Counted from the stretch's first letter, positions 17,832 through 26,650 are shown. The stretch: 64,000 nucleotides of DNA from an uncultured Acidobacteriota bacterium (GCA_902826605.1 CADEFM010000002.1:1-64000), one strand, 5' to 3'. Program-made: numbers and translations. The notes: generated by a model from the sequence alone, not told the origin.

Positions 17832-18554
17832 CTAGCGCCGTCTTCCGGTGAGGCGGAGCAAACTCAGAAACAAATTGATGAAGTCGAGATACAAGGTCAG
17901 TGCCCCGAAGATGGCATTCTTTCTTCCGGCGTCGGTGCCCAGATTTCCGGCAGCGTTCATCGCCTTGATCTTTTGCGTGTCATAGGCTGTCAGTCCGGCG
18001 AATATGACGATACCGGCGATAGAAAACACGAAGCTCGCACCCTCTGACATCAGCGATGGGAATATCATGGACAAAAGCGCGAAACCAACCAGTCCAAATA
18101 ACCCCATCATGCAGAATGACCCGACCGGCCCGAGATCGCGTTTGGTGATATACCCGAAACCGCTAAGACCGGCGAAAGAGAAAGCTGTTAAGCCGAATAC
18201 CTGCGCGATGCTAGACCCTGTGTAGACCAGGAAGATACTCGAAAGCGTGAGTCCGGTTAATCCGGCATATAGAAAATAAATTACAGTCGCCATCAACCCG
18301 CTAATCCGGTTGATAAGCCAGGAAAGCGCCGCGACCGCGCCCAATTGCGCAATGATCAAGCCCCAGAACAAGGGACGGTTGCCAAAAATTGCCGCCACCA
18401 GCTCTGGACTTCCCGCAACGTTCCAAGCCACCGCGCCAGTCAGACAAAGGCCGGCCGTCATCCAGCCATAGACATGACTCATGAAGCGGGCATTCGCCGC
18501 CGCGATGTTCGAGGATCCGAACGCCCGGGCATCCACCCGCAGTTGTTGTTCCAT
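17832..18554 (-). CDS. Bax inhibitor-1/YccA-family membrane protein
   Basis: 240 residues from the ATG at 18554; the open frame runs to 18830 but those codons are upstream sequence with no family match. Seven hydrophobic helices follow SHVYGWMTAGLCLTG; the family features GYITKRDLGPVG and the C-terminal AYDTQKIK...LYLDFINLFLSLLRL are present. The conserved Asp residues in AYDTQ and YLDF correspond to the pH-sensing di-aspartate of BI-1 calcium-leak channels. In bacteria members are linked to membrane protein quality control or ion leak. Single gene. Confidence 0.92.
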   Translation of the reverse strand: MEQQLRVDARAFGSSNIAAANARFMSHVYGWMTAGLCLTGAVAWNVAGSPELVAAIFGNRPLFWGLIIAQLGAVAALSWLINRISGLMATVIYFLYAGLTGLTLSSIFLVYTGSSIAQVFGLTAFSFAGLSGFGYITKRDLGPVGSFCMMGLFGLVGFALLSMIFPSLMSEGASFVFSIAGIVIFAGLTAYDTQKIKAMNAAGNLGTDAGRKNAIFGALTLYLDFINLFLSLLRLTGRRR

Positions 18555-18747
18555 GCCACAACAGTAGTCCGTGAAGGAAATGGGTGTCAATCGTTCCCAC
18601 CGGGGCCGTTCAGATTCGCAAATGCGGAATGCACTTGGCCGGGCAATGTATAATGGACGCTGCTTAGGAGTCTCGCGGGTGATGTCGCGCAATAGAATCC
18701 TGACATCAACTCTGTAGCTTTTTTCGTTTTTCGGAGGGTAGGAACTT

Positions 18748-20025
18748 ATGACCGTCAACTCATCGTGGATCGTGGGCGCGCTCGTCTCTATTTGGCTCAG
18801 CAGCCAAGCCGGCATCGCGGCGGATGTCAAGGCTTTCGTCGGGGCCGGTATCTACGACGGGACCGGAAAGCCGGTCATCGAAAAAGCCACTTTGGTGGTG
18901 ACGGATGGCAGGGTTACCTCGGTTGGGCCATCGAGTCAGGTTAGAGCTCCCAAGGGCGCGCAGGTCATCCATGTGGATGGAAAGACCATCATCCCCGGTC
19001 TGATCAGCGCCCACGCGCATACCGCTGATATTACCGGAAAAAAGACCGGACTGACCGAAGAGAGCGTCCTGCAACAGCTCGGGGTATACGCCCGCTACGG
19101 AATTACCACCGTTTTCAGCCTGGGCGGAGAGGTGGCGCCTGCCTTCAAAGTGCGAGATTCTCAGGACGTTACCTCCCTGGACCGGGCGCGCATTTACGTG
19201 GGTGGTCCGGTGATCATCGGCAAGACGCCGGAAGAGATTCGCGCGATGGTGAATCAGGTTGCTGATATGAAGCCGAACTACATCAAAATGCGCGTCGATG
19301 ACAACTTGGGCACCATCCAGAAAGCCGCGCCCGCGCTCTACAAAGCCGCGATTGAGGAAGCCCACAGACGAGGGCTTCGTTACTTTGTTCACTTCTTTTA
19401 TCGGGAGGACGCTAAAGACCTGCTTCGTTCAGGCGCGGATTTTCTGGCTCACAGTGTGCGCGACAAAGAAGTCGATGACGAATTTCTCACATTGGCAAAA
19501 AAGGCGGGCGTTTGCTATTCACCGACATTGACCCGTGAAGTTTCGACGTTCGTATACGAAAGCACACCCAAATTTTTCAGTGATCCATTCTTCTTGAAAG
19601 AAGCCGATCCTCAGGTGATCGCCGAGTTGAACGATCCAAAATATCAGTTAGCAATGCAAAGCAATAAGAGTGCACAAGCGTATAAAGCTGCACTGCCCAC
19701 AGCTGAAAAAAACCTCAAGAAGATTTCGGACGCCGGGATCCCCATAGCGATGGGCACCGATTCAGGCGCTTCGGCGGATCGCTTTGAGGGGTACTTCGAG
19801 CACCTGGAAATGCAGATGATGGCCGAATCCGGCATGACGCCGGGAATGATCTTGAAATCGGCCACGGGCGATGCCGCCAACTGCATGAAGGTCACCAACG
19901 TTGGCACCCTTGAAAAGGGAAGGTGGGCCGATCTTGTGGTGCTGGACAAGAATCCGCTCGACGACATCCGCAATACCAGGACGATTTCTTCGGTTTGGAT
20001 TGCAGGCAATCAAGTCAAGCGTTAA
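18748..20025 (+). CDS. Exported imidazolonepropionase-like amidohydrolase
   Basis: 425 residues with a signal peptide (1-25, GIAAD). Metal-site motifs of the amidohydrolase superfamily are visible: AHAHTAD (HxH) after IIPGLIS, a candidate metal-bridging Lys in YIKMRVDD, FVHFFY and AHSVRDK histidines, and AMGTDSG for the catalytic Asp. The C-terminal half has LEKGRWADLVVLDKNPLDDI, typical of this family. Substrate is probably an N-acyl amino acid, dipeptide or cyclic amide in the periplasm. Start chosen at the ATG behind CGGAGGG. The gene 23 bp downstream (cytochrome-like) may be co-transcribed. Confidence 0.88.
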   Translation: MTVNSSWIVGALVSIWLSSQAGIAADVKAFVGAGIYDGTGKPVIEKATLVVTDGRVTSVGPSSQVRAPKGAQVIHVDGKTIIPGLISAHAHTADITGKKTGLTEESVLQQLGVYARYGITTVFSLGGEVAPAFKVRDSQDVTSLDRARIYVGGPVIIGKTPEEIRAMVNQVADMKPNYIKMRVDDNLGTIQKAAPALYKAAIEEAHRRGLRYFVHFFYREDAKDLLRSGADFLAHSVRDKEVDDEFLTLAKKAGVCYSPTLTREVSTFVYESTPKFFSDPFFLKEADPQVIAELNDPKYQLAMQSNKSAQAYKAALPTAEKNLKKISDAGIPIAMGTDSGASADRFEGYFEHLEMQMMAESGMTPGMILKSATGDAANCMKVTNVGTLEKGRWADLVVLDKNPLDDIRNTRTISSVWIAGNQVKR

Positions 20026-20047
20026 CGCCAGATGATTGTGTGATTTT

Positions 20048-21223
20048 ATGAATGCGATTCTGAAGCCGTTCATGCCAATTGTGGTCGCGGGAGCGTTACT
20101 GGCTCAGGCGCCCCCTCAGACACCAGCATCGCTCTCGGCATCGACTCTGGACTTCGCGTTCTTTAGGGATCGCGTGCAGCCTGTCTTTCTACAGAAACGC
20201 CCTGGGCACGCGCGCTGCCTCGTTTGCCATGAGAATGGTACTCCGCGCTTGGAGGAGCTTTCACCTGGGGCCACAACCTGGAATGAAGAGCAATCGCGCA
20301 AGAATTTCGAAGCATGGCAGCGGGTCGTTGCGCCGGGAGATCCCATGGCGAGCCGTCTGCTCATGCATCCGCTGGCCCCTCAGGCAGGCGGAGATCCCTT
20401 CCATGCCGGTGGTAAGCACTGGACCTCGCAAAGCGATCCTGAATGGCAGACTCTGGCGGCCTGGGTCCGGACTGGCTCCGCTCAGACCAACTCGGCTTCG
20501 ACTCTCAATTTTGAGTTTTACCGGACCCGTGTGGAACCCATATTCCTGAAAATCAGGCAGCCGAATGAAGGCAGTGGGAACGCTTGCTTCACTTGCCACA
20601 CTAAAATCGCGAGCCGTTTGCGGCTTCAGCCATTAGGCGCCGGTGCTACTGCTTGGAGTGAGGCGCAGTCGCGGAGTAATTTTGAGGTGGTGTCGCGTCT
20701 GGTCACCCCGGGCGATCCGGCAACCAGTCGGCTCTTGTTGCACCCGCTCTCGCCCGAGGCCGGGGGTGATCCCGCCCATACGGGAGGCAAGTTTTGGACT
20801 TCGAATGATAATCCGGAATGGCAAACCCTCGCGGCGTGGGTGCGGACCGGCAAAGCTACCGGTGCCGCAGTGGCTCCCTCGGTTACGTTGGACTTTGCAT
20901 ATTTTAGAGATCGTGTGCAGCCGATCTTTCTACAGAAACGCCTTGGACACGCGCGCTGCGTCGTTTGCCATGAAAATGGCACCCCGCGGTTGGAGGAACT
21001 TTCACCGGGGGCCACAACCTGGAATGAAGAACAATCGCGCAAGAACTTTGAAGCATGGCAGCGTGTAGTAGCGCCGGGAGATCCCATGGCTAGCCGGTTG
21101 TTGATGCACCCTCTGGCGCCCCAGGCTGGCGGAGATCCGTTTCATGCCGGGGGCAAACACTGGACCTCGCAACAGGATCCGGAATGGCAGATTTTATCGA
21201 ACTGGGTGCGCGGGCAGAAGTAA
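20048..21223 (+). CDS. Periplasmic triheme cytochrome-like protein with three tandem repeats
   Basis: 391 residues from the ATG at 20048 (a TTG at 20036 would add four). After a signal peptide come three copies of a ~110-residue unit, each with one CxxCH heme c site: CLVCH (20216), CFTCH (20585) and CVVCH (20957). Each unit starts near TLDFAFFRDRVQP and ends EWQTLAAWVRTG. Units 1 and 3 are almost identical in protein; unit 2 is divergent. The layout resembles PSCyt1-like cytochrome domains. It is followed 51 bp later by a YVTN propeller gene, so the two may form an exported redox or binding unit. Confidence 0.85.
   Translation: MNAILKPFMPIVVAGALLAQAPPQTPASLSASTLDFAFFRDRVQPVFLQKRPGHARCLVCHENGTPRLEELSPGATTWNEEQSRKNFEAWQRVVAPGDPMASRLLMHPLAPQAGGDPFHAGGKHWTSQSDPEWQTLAAWVRTGSAQTNSASTLNFEFYRTRVEPIFLKIRQPNEGSGNACFTCHTKIASRLRLQPLGAGATAWSEAQSRSNFEVVSRLVTPGDPATSRLLLHPLSPEAGGDPAHTGGKFWTSNDNPEWQTLAAWVRTGKATGAAVAPSVTLDFAYFRDRVQPIFLQKRLGHARCVVCHENGTPRLEELSPGATTWNEEQSRKNFEAWQRVVAPGDPMASRLLMHPLAPQAGGDPFHAGGKHWTSQQDPEWQILSNWVRGQK
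20144..21214 (+). repeat. Three in-frame repeat units of the cytochrome gene
   Basis: Units at about 20144-20476, 20501-20851 and 20885-21214. Units 1 and 3 differ mostly at third codon positions, which points to selection holding the protein sequence after an old duplication rather than a fresh copy. Confidence 0.85.
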
Positions 21224-21274
21224 TTTGTGGTGTTGTTGTGATGGAAGCGTAATTATTCTAAGGAGGTTTTGACC

Positions 21275-22279
21275 ATGAAGATTGCAATCCTTGCATTGAT
21301 CGCTTCGTTTACCTTGGCCGCAGCCAGCCAACTCCGCGTGATTCAAACCAATGCGGCTGGCGACAACGTTCACATTATCGATCCCGCCACCAATAAAGTT
21401 GTCGGTGTAATTAACGGGATTGAGGTCCCTCATGGGGTCGCAATCGCCCATGATGGGGGCCGGATTTATATCACGGACGAACCGCTCAAAACGCTGGATG
21501 TAGTGGATGCTAAGACGCTGAATATCATTAAGAAAATTCCGCTCACTGGCCGCCCGAATAATCTTTACATCAGCAAGGACGACCGGAAAGTTTATGTCGG
21601 AATCGCCCAATTGCCCGGTGCGGTTGATGTGATCGACACGGCGACCCTAACCAATATCAAAAGCATTCCGGTGGAAGGTAACGTTCACAATGTTTACGTG
21701 ACGCCCGATGGAAAATACGCGGTGTCTGGTTCCATTCGAACGAACATCATTAGCGTCATCGATACGGAGACGGACAAGGTGGTGTGGTCCGTGAAATTAA
21801 GTTCAGGGATTCGTCCGATGGCCTTCACGACAAACGCGGACGGGTCGACAAAAGAGATTCTCGCCCAACTGACCGATTTTCATGGATTCGTAGTCGTGGA
21901 TTTTGCGACGCACAAGCAGGTGAAGGCAATCACGATGCCGGACATCCCAGGTGAAGAGAAAGTGACCGACGGTCTTCAGGGTTCGCCTGCTCACGGTTTT
22001 GCGATCACCCCCGATCAAAAAATGGTTTGGGTAACCAGCAAATGGTACGACTACGTGGCCGCCTACTCGCTCCCCGATTTCAAGCTGATCAAGCATGTGC
22101 ACGTAGGCCTTCATCCGGAGTGGCTCACGATTCCACCGGACGGCAAGACCTTATATGTGGCCGTCGCCGGTAAGGATGCCACCGTCGCTGTCGACATCAA
22201 GTCCATGCAAGTGGTCAGCACCATCCCCGTGGGATTCGTGCCGAAGCGAAATGCCAGCGGAATGCTCCAGACCCCATAA
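21275..22279 (+). CDS. Exported YVTN-family beta-propeller protein
   Basis: 334 residues from the ATG at 21275, which has a near-perfect AAGGAGGT seven bases upstream (the TTG at 21269 falls inside the spacer). A signal peptide (1-18, LAAAS) precedes about seven blades, each of the form VHIIDPATNKVVGVI..GI.VPHGVAIA.DG..IYIT. Such propellers bind partners or substrates; no catalytic motif is seen. It probably acts in the periplasm with the upstream cytochrome-like protein, as cytochrome/YVTN pairs are common in periplasmic oxidoreductase systems. Confidence 0.88.
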   Translation: MKIAILALIASFTLAAASQLRVIQTNAAGDNVHIIDPATNKVVGVINGIEVPHGVAIAHDGGRIYITDEPLKTLDVVDAKTLNIIKKIPLTGRPNNLYISKDDRKVYVGIAQLPGAVDVIDTATLTNIKSIPVEGNVHNVYVTPDGKYAVSGSIRTNIISVIDTETDKVVWSVKLSSGIRPMAFTTNADGSTKEILAQLTDFHGFVVVDFATHKQVKAITMPDIPGEEKVTDGLQGSPAHGFAITPDQKMVWVTSKWYDYVAAYSLPDFKLIKHVHVGLHPEWLTIPPDGKTLYVAVAGKDATVAVDIKSMQVVSTIPVGFVPKRNASGMLQTP

Positions 22280-22324
22280 CAAACTACGGCGCAAGGCTGG
22301 CGGTAACGTTGTTTTCGCTAGACG

Positions 22325-23095
22325 CTAAAGAGCGAATTCAGCCCACACAATGGTGTGGTCCGATGCCCCGGATACGCGCCGCGCGGACATATCGACCTCG
22401 GCGATGTGACAGCGTTCCGCAAGAGGAGCGGTCGCCATGATATGGTCAATGCGCCAGCCGAAGTTTCGTTGAAAGGCGTTTCGGAAATAGTCCCAGTAGG
22501 TGTATTGAACGGCGTCCGGGTGAAGCTTGCGAAAGACGTCGACGAATCCCCATGCAACGGTCTCTTTATATGCGTTGCGCGCGTCGATGTGGAAATCGAC
22601 ATCATTCAGCCGATTTTCAGGATGGTAGACGTCGACGGGCTCGGGCGCGACATTGAGGTCGCCTGCCCAAATCGCTGGTTCTGCAGGATTCAACGTGGCC
22701 TCAAAGTAAGCGCGGAGTTGCGTGAACCACGCTATCTTCCAGGCATACTTTTCCGATGAGATCGAATAACCCTGCGGGACGTAAGTGTTAATGACGGGAA
22801 TCCCGCCTATCACCGTTTGGATGATTCGAAAATCTTCATTGTCCGGCCCGTCCCGTAAGCCATAAACGACCGTTTCCGGTTCCGCGCGAGTGAGCGTTGC
22901 CACCCCGTTGTAGCCCTTCATGCCGCGGAATGTTGAATAGTAGCCAGCCTTGCGGATCGGGTCGGCAGGGAAGTCGTGATCCTGAACTTTCGTCTCCTGC
23001 AGGCACATCGCATCGGGCTTGTGCTCCGCCAGCCAGTCCAAAACGATGGGAAGCCGTTGCCGGATGGAATTGACGTTATAGGTCGCGACTTTCAT
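22325..23095 (-). CDS. xthA: Exodeoxyribonuclease III / AP endonuclease
   Basis: 256 residues, the normal length of ExoIII. Active-site motifs are complete: NVNSIRQR at the start, metal-binding Glu in LQETK, TYVPQG, GDLNVAP with catalytic Asp/Asn, WRIDHIMAT and SDHTIVWAEF at the end. It removes 3' blocks and cleaves abasic sites in base-excision repair in the cytosol. Upstream 190 bp are shared with the divergent GEDPRYF-family gene. Single gene, convergent with the YVTN gene. Confidence 0.94.
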   Translation of the reverse strand: MKVATYNVNSIRQRLPIVLDWLAEHKPDAMCLQETKVQDHDFPADPIRKAGYYSTFRGMKGYNGVATLTRAEPETVVYGLRDGPDNEDFRIIQTVIGGIPVINTYVPQGYSISSEKYAWKIAWFTQLRAYFEATLNPAEPAIWAGDLNVAPEPVDVYHPENRLNDVDFHIDARNAYKETVAWGFVDVFRKLHPDAVQYTYWDYFRNAFQRNFGWRIDHIMATAPLAERCHIAEVDMSARRVSGASDHTIVWAEFAL

Positions 23096-23283
23096 TCGGT
23101 ACGCTAGACCTAAGTATAGAATCCAATCCGGTCAGAATCGGCGTTCGAGCTATGCCGCCCTCTCGCTTCGGTTGAAGTTCATCAACTCAGCTCTTCGCCT
23201 TCGGTATCGGATGTGCATTCCAATACAGTCCGAATGCCAAACGTTGGAAACACATTCTCCCCGGGGCCGGTCAAATAGTCGGA

Positions 23284-23922
23284 ATGCTGGGCGCCAGGTT
23301 CACCCTCAAGATTGTCGGGACGTTGTCGGCCACGTGTCTACACATCATGGCACAAGGCCCAGCATTGCTTCCACGGACTTCTTTTACTTTTTCTGATCGG
23401 GCGGCGTGGGTTTCCAATGGAACGGTCGGGGCCAAGAACCTATCCGCCGGCGTTTTTGTCGCTGGCATCCAAACTTGGAGACACAGCCCGGAACACTACG
23501 GACCTCATTGGGATGGTTTTGGCAAACGCTACGGCGCCAGGCTCGCCTCGGGAGCGACCAACAACGCCATTGAAGCCGGCCTTGGAGGCTTGTGGGGAGA
23601 AGATCCACGCTATTTCCCCGCTAAGGGCAAGCCGCTTAAGTCGCGTCTCGGTCACGTAGTGAAGATGGCATTTATTACTCACAATCGAGCTGGAGAAACC
23701 ATGCCGGCTTATGCTCGCTATGTTGCGTTCGCGGGTGGAAACCTGGTGTCTAACACGTGGCGGCCGGATTCGCCGTCGACGGCAGGGAATGTTTCGCTAC
23801 AAGTCGGTTTTAACTTCATGAATCGAATCATCGGTAACGCATTTTCTGAGTTCATGCCGGGAATCGACAAACGACGACGGAATTCTCCGCAAACGAAAGA
23901 AGACCACATCCCCCGCGATTGA
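23284..23922 (+). CDS. Secreted protein of unknown function (GEDPRYF family, copy 2)
   Basis: 212 residues with a signal-like N-terminus (hydrophobic to LHIMAQ). It is a clear paralogue of the protein at 16428-17096: shared PEHYGPHW.GFGKRYG, GGLWGEDPRYF, RLGHVVKMAF.THNRAG, MPAYARY and TWRPDS. Function unknown. It is the first gene of a same-strand series: the DUF1003 gene begins 8 bp after its stop, so this copy may belong to the stress-type cluster that follows. Its C-terminus is basic. Confidence 0.72.
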   Translation: MLGARFTLKIVGTLSATCLHIMAQGPALLPRTSFTFSDRAAWVSNGTVGAKNLSAGVFVAGIQTWRHSPEHYGPHWDGFGKRYGARLASGATNNAIEAGLGGLWGEDPRYFPAKGKPLKSRLGHVVKMAFITHNRAGETMPAYARYVAFAGGNLVSNTWRPDSPSTAGNVSLQVGFNFMNRIIGNAFSEFMPGIDKRRRNSPQTKEDHIPRD

Positions 23923-23930
23923 GAGACTAA

Positions 23931-24497
23931 GTGCTGCCAGATCAAGATTCCTCGAATTCCAATTCCATCGATACCCTAACCAAGCGGAACATCCGCGCAA
24001 TTTGTGAATTGGAACAGCGGGCGTTGAAACGCAGATCCTTCGCCGCACGGCTCAGCGACGCAATTGTAAATCACGCCGGACAAATGTGGACCATTGCCCT
24101 GCATGCCCTGGGGTTTGTCGTTTGGATGCTATGGAATTCGGGAGACATCCCCGGATTGCGGCCATTCGATCCCTTCCCGTACCAAGCGCTGACAAGCATT
24201 GTTTCACTCGAAGCGATTTTTCTATCGCTGTTCATTCTTATCAGCCAGAACCATGCAGCGCGCCGTGCCGATGAGCGGGATCATCTCGATCTGCAGGTGA
24301 ATCTTCTGGCTGAGCATGAAAGCACAAAAATGTTGCAATTATTGCGGGCGCTCTGTGCCAATAGCGGATTGCCTGAAGCCGACGACCCCGAAGTGACGGA
24401 ACTCATACAGGAAACCCGGCCTGCAACTCTTGCGCGCGAGTTGGAACAGGAACTTCCCAGTACCGAGAACTCCTCGAAACAATCGTCACCGCCGTGA
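23931..24497 (+). CDS. DUF1003 membrane protein
   Basis: 188 residues, GTG start at 23931. The DUF1003 pattern is clear: ADAIVNHAGQMWTIALHALGF...WMLWNSG, then FDPFPYQALTSIVSLEAIFLSLFILISQNHAARRADERDHLD. Two membrane helices (about 55-75 and 90-112) are followed by a long charged helix. Function is not established; members are often found with stress or cyclic-di-AMP/metal genes. Short spacing on both sides suggests it shares a transcript with the upstream secreted-protein gene. Confidence 0.88.
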   Translation: MLPDQDSSNSNSIDTLTKRNIRAICELEQRALKRRSFAARLSDAIVNHAGQMWTIALHALGFVVWMLWNSGDIPGLRPFDPFPYQALTSIVSLEAIFLSLFILISQNHAARRADERDHLDLQVNLLAEHESTKMLQLLRALCANSGLPEADDPEVTELIQETRPATLARELEQELPSTENSSKQSSPP

Positions 24498-24558
24498 CTC
24501 TAACGTTTGAACATGTGACGCCAATGGTCATCAGATCGATTGGCTGAGGGAGGCAAAT

Positions 24559-24942
24559 ATGAGAGTATGCCAGCGTGCACTTGTAGGCATCATTGTGAGC
24601 GCGGTTGCAACGATTGGTTACGCGCAAACGGCCAAAGAAGGAGTGAAACCCGACAACACATCGGTAAACAAGCGCGATGGCGCCGTCGCGGAACCCACCG
24701 CGGATCAGCAGAAAGAGAATCGTGCGGATCTCGATCTGACGAAAAAGATTCGCAGCTCCATTATCGAAGACAAATCTCTTTCCACTTACGCTCATAACGT
24801 GAAGGTGATCAGCCAGCACGGGAAAGTAACCCTCAAGGGACCGGTGAGATCCGAAGACGAGCGCAAATCAATCATGGCGAAGGCAATTTCCGTGACCGGC
24901 AGCGCGGATCGTGTTCTCGACGAGATGTCCGTGAAGCCGTAG
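24559..24942 (+). CDS. Periplasmic BON-domain protein
   Basis: 127 residues with a signal peptide (1-22, GYAQT), ATG at 24559 behind GAGGGAGG. After a linker of about 35 charged residues comes one BON domain (DLTKKIRSSIIEDKSLSTYAHNV...GKVTLKGPVRSEDERKSI...GSADRVLDEMSVKP). BON proteins (OsmY-like) bind phospholipid or stabilise the envelope under osmotic stress. OsmY has two BON domains; here only one. Confidence 0.9.
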   Translation: MRVCQRALVGIIVSAVATIGYAQTAKEGVKPDNTSVNKRDGAVAEPTADQQKENRADLDLTKKIRSSIIEDKSLSTYAHNVKVISQHGKVTLKGPVRSEDERKSIMAKAISVTGSADRVLDEMSVKP

Positions 24943-24977
24943 TCGCAATTCATTCAAACTACTTAGGAGAATATAAT

Positions 24978-25544
24978 ATGGCAGGCAAGAATACAGCGGT
25001 TTTTGGTATCTACAAGAGCTCCCCCGCGGCCGAGCGGGCCGTGGACGCGATCCTGGCAGCCGGTTTCGCGAATAATGATATCTCCGTGCTATTGCCCGGC
25101 AAGCAGAGCACAAAGGAATTCGCCCATGAAAAGAACACAAAGGTTCCTGAAGGAACGACCGCGGGTGTCACGGCGGGAGGGGTGATAGGAGGAACTCTAG
25201 GGCTGCTCGCCGGGATAGGAACACTCGCTATACCCGGACTGGGCCCATTCATCGCAGCGGGCCCCATCATGGCCTCTTTGGCTGGATTGGGCGTTGGCGG
25301 AGCCGTCGGCGGTATCATTGGCGCCCTGGTCGGCATGGGTATTCCGGAATATGAAGCCAAACGCTACCAGGGCAGAGTTCAGGATGGCGGTGTTCTCTTG
25401 TCCGTGCATTGCGACGGGTCGGAAGAGATCTCGCGTGCAAAAGACATACTTGCACAAACTGGAGCGGACGACATCGCCTCCGCTGGCGAAAAAAGTATCA
25501 GCTCGCATGACGTCGATACAGAAGTTCCGATATCGCGATACTAA
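24978..25544 (+). CDS. YflT/general-stress-protein-like protein with glycine-rich hydrophobic core
   Basis: 188 residues; ATG at 24978 after TAGGAGA. Residues 5-45 resemble the general stress protein 17M (YflT) domain (FGIYKSSPAAERAVDAIL, FANNDISVLLP). The middle, about 63-122, is a glycine-zipper-like hydrophobic hairpin that may insert in a membrane; the C-terminal domain (GVLLSVHCDG) repeats the ferredoxin-like half. Function unknown. A strong terminator follows the stop, so this ends the transcription unit that began upstream. Confidence 0.75.
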   Translation: MAGKNTAVFGIYKSSPAAERAVDAILAAGFANNDISVLLPGKQSTKEFAHEKNTKVPEGTTAGVTAGGVIGGTLGLLAGIGTLAIPGLGPFIAAGPIMASLAGLGVGGAVGGIIGALVGMGIPEYEAKRYQGRVQDGGVLLSVHCDGSEEISRAKDILAQTGADDIASAGEKSISSHDVDTEVPISRY

Positions 25545-25568
25545 GCAAAAGTGCCCTCCGTCCAAAAC

Positions 25569-25597
25569 AAACGGCGCCACGAAGAGTGGCGCCGTTT
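25569..25597 (+). terminator. Rho-independent-type terminator hairpin
   Basis: A perfect 12-bp stem AAACGGCGCCAC / GTGGCGCCGTTT with a five-base loop, starting 24 bp after the stop at 25544; the 3' arm ends in TTT followed by CTCCGTTTC. It closes the DUF1003-BON-YflT unit. Confidence 0.8.
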
Positions 25598-26046
25598 CTC
25601 CGTTTCGCCGCGCTGCGTTGATGCGTTACTCAGCAGGATGAGTCCTAATCCGCCTGCCGGATAATATCCCCCCAGCCGAACTATAATGCAAGTGCGCAAC
25701 GCTCCTGCAGCCGACTGGTAGAGCGCGGAACATCACAATTCAAGAGGCATTCGAACCGCTGCTATTCGCAACCCTGACGTTCGGGACATCACCGGTCGGC
25801 AGATTTTGCTAGCTCTTCGAAATTGGCGGAAGCTACAATCTCGAAATGTCTAACTGCTAAATCTCTGTTTGCACACGGCTTTGTCCCGCTGCCGCCTGAA
25901 TGTACGGAACGGCTACCGGCGTGCATCCTGCATATTCGAAGGAATTAGAGAGGCCTAAAAATTGTCGCGGACTTGGCCCCCGCGTTCGCGCTGAAGCGGT
26001 GAGCGCAAGGGCTCACCTCGATCAAAAACTGGAAGGAGAGATTTAA
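25598..26046. other. Gap upstream of small membrane peptide gene
   Basis: About 450 bp with no credible CDS. It holds a TATAAT at 25682-25687 without a matching -35, and a tRNA-D-arm-like string near 25712 that does not fold. It probably carries the promoter of the gene at 26047. Confidence 0.4.
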
Positions 26047-26199
26047 ATGCTTTGGACACTTGCGGTGATTCTTTTCGTGTTGTGGGCACTTGGCCTTGTG
26101 ACTTCGTATACACTCTCGGGGTTCATCCATATACTGCTGGTGCTGGCCCTCGTGGCCTTGGTGATCGGCATTGTCCAAGGACGACGCCCGGTCCTCTGA
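26047..26199 (+). CDS. Small lmo0937/DUF5670-like membrane peptide
   Basis: A 50-residue protein that is almost all membrane: MLWTLAVILFVLWALGLV, a short turn TSYTLSGFIH, then ILLVLALVALVIGIVQGRRP. This two-helix hairpin with GGFIH-like turn and terminal QGRRP matches the lmo0937/DUF5670 family of tiny membrane proteins, common in environmental bacteria and often with stress genes. ATG at 26047 has AAGGAGA nine bases upstream. Function unknown. Confidence 0.85.
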   Translation: MLWTLAVILFVLWALGLVTSYTLSGFIHILLVLALVALVIGIVQGRRPVL

Positions 26200-26206
26200 T
26201 GCTCGC

Positions 26207-26235
26207 AGGGCGGTCTCACAAGCTGGGGCCGCCCT
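26207..26235 (+). terminator. GC-rich hairpin after small peptide gene
   Basis: AGGGCGGTC pairs with GGCCGCCCT (one G-T wobble) eight bases after the stop at 26199. There is no T-run, so termination is only likely, not certain. Confidence 0.45.
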
Positions 26236-26518
26236 CGGAAATGGACACGATGCTGTTACATCTACTGCCAACCGTCCTCTTGATCACTCTCATCCCTGGC
26301 GATACGTGGGGTGCAGTCGGGGGAGAACCTCGCTCGCGTTAACGTCCTAATGAAGTCGTGTGCGCAGCAAATGTGGCTACAGACAACCTTGCCTTCAACG
26401 GCAAAGGTTTGGTTAATCGGCGGGCCTGCGATGGTTGCGCGCGATGTCAAGTACAGAACCAATGGCATATCTGCGGCGATTTATCCAAGGCTCTCCGCGC
26501 TCGAATAGAGACTGCAAA
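26236..26518. other. Gap with only tiny frames
   Basis: No convincing gene. A 33-codon frame at 26240 has a signal-peptide-like hydrophobic run but no ribosome site. Confidence 0.35.
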
Positions 26519-26650
26519 ATGCTCGATCCCAAACTTCCACCGCCAGATCCAGACCCGCGTGATCCGTACATGCCGCCCGTGCCCTTGCCGGATCCCGACA
26601 ATCCGGAACCTGATGTTATCGACCCGACTCCCGAACCTCTGCCGGCTTGA
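26519..26650 (+). CDS. Possible 43-residue Pro/Asp-rich peptide
   Basis: Frame from the ATG at 26519 coding MLDPKLPPPDPDPRDPY... and ending PTPEPLPA. The strongly biased Pro/Asp/Glu composition, with no basic residues after position 14, is unlike random translation in this region, and resembles small disordered proline-rich peptides seen in other bacteria. No ribosome site is seen, and the last 35 bp overlap the convergent GH144-like gene. Function unknown; it may be spurious. Confidence 0.35.
   Translation: MLDPKLPPPDPDPRDPYMPPVPLPDPDNPEPDVIDPTPEPLPA

Noticed and set aside
25705..25765. tRNA-like D-arm string (ACTGGTAGAGCGCGG)
   Set aside because: D-stem and T-stem do not pair; at best a decayed fragment.
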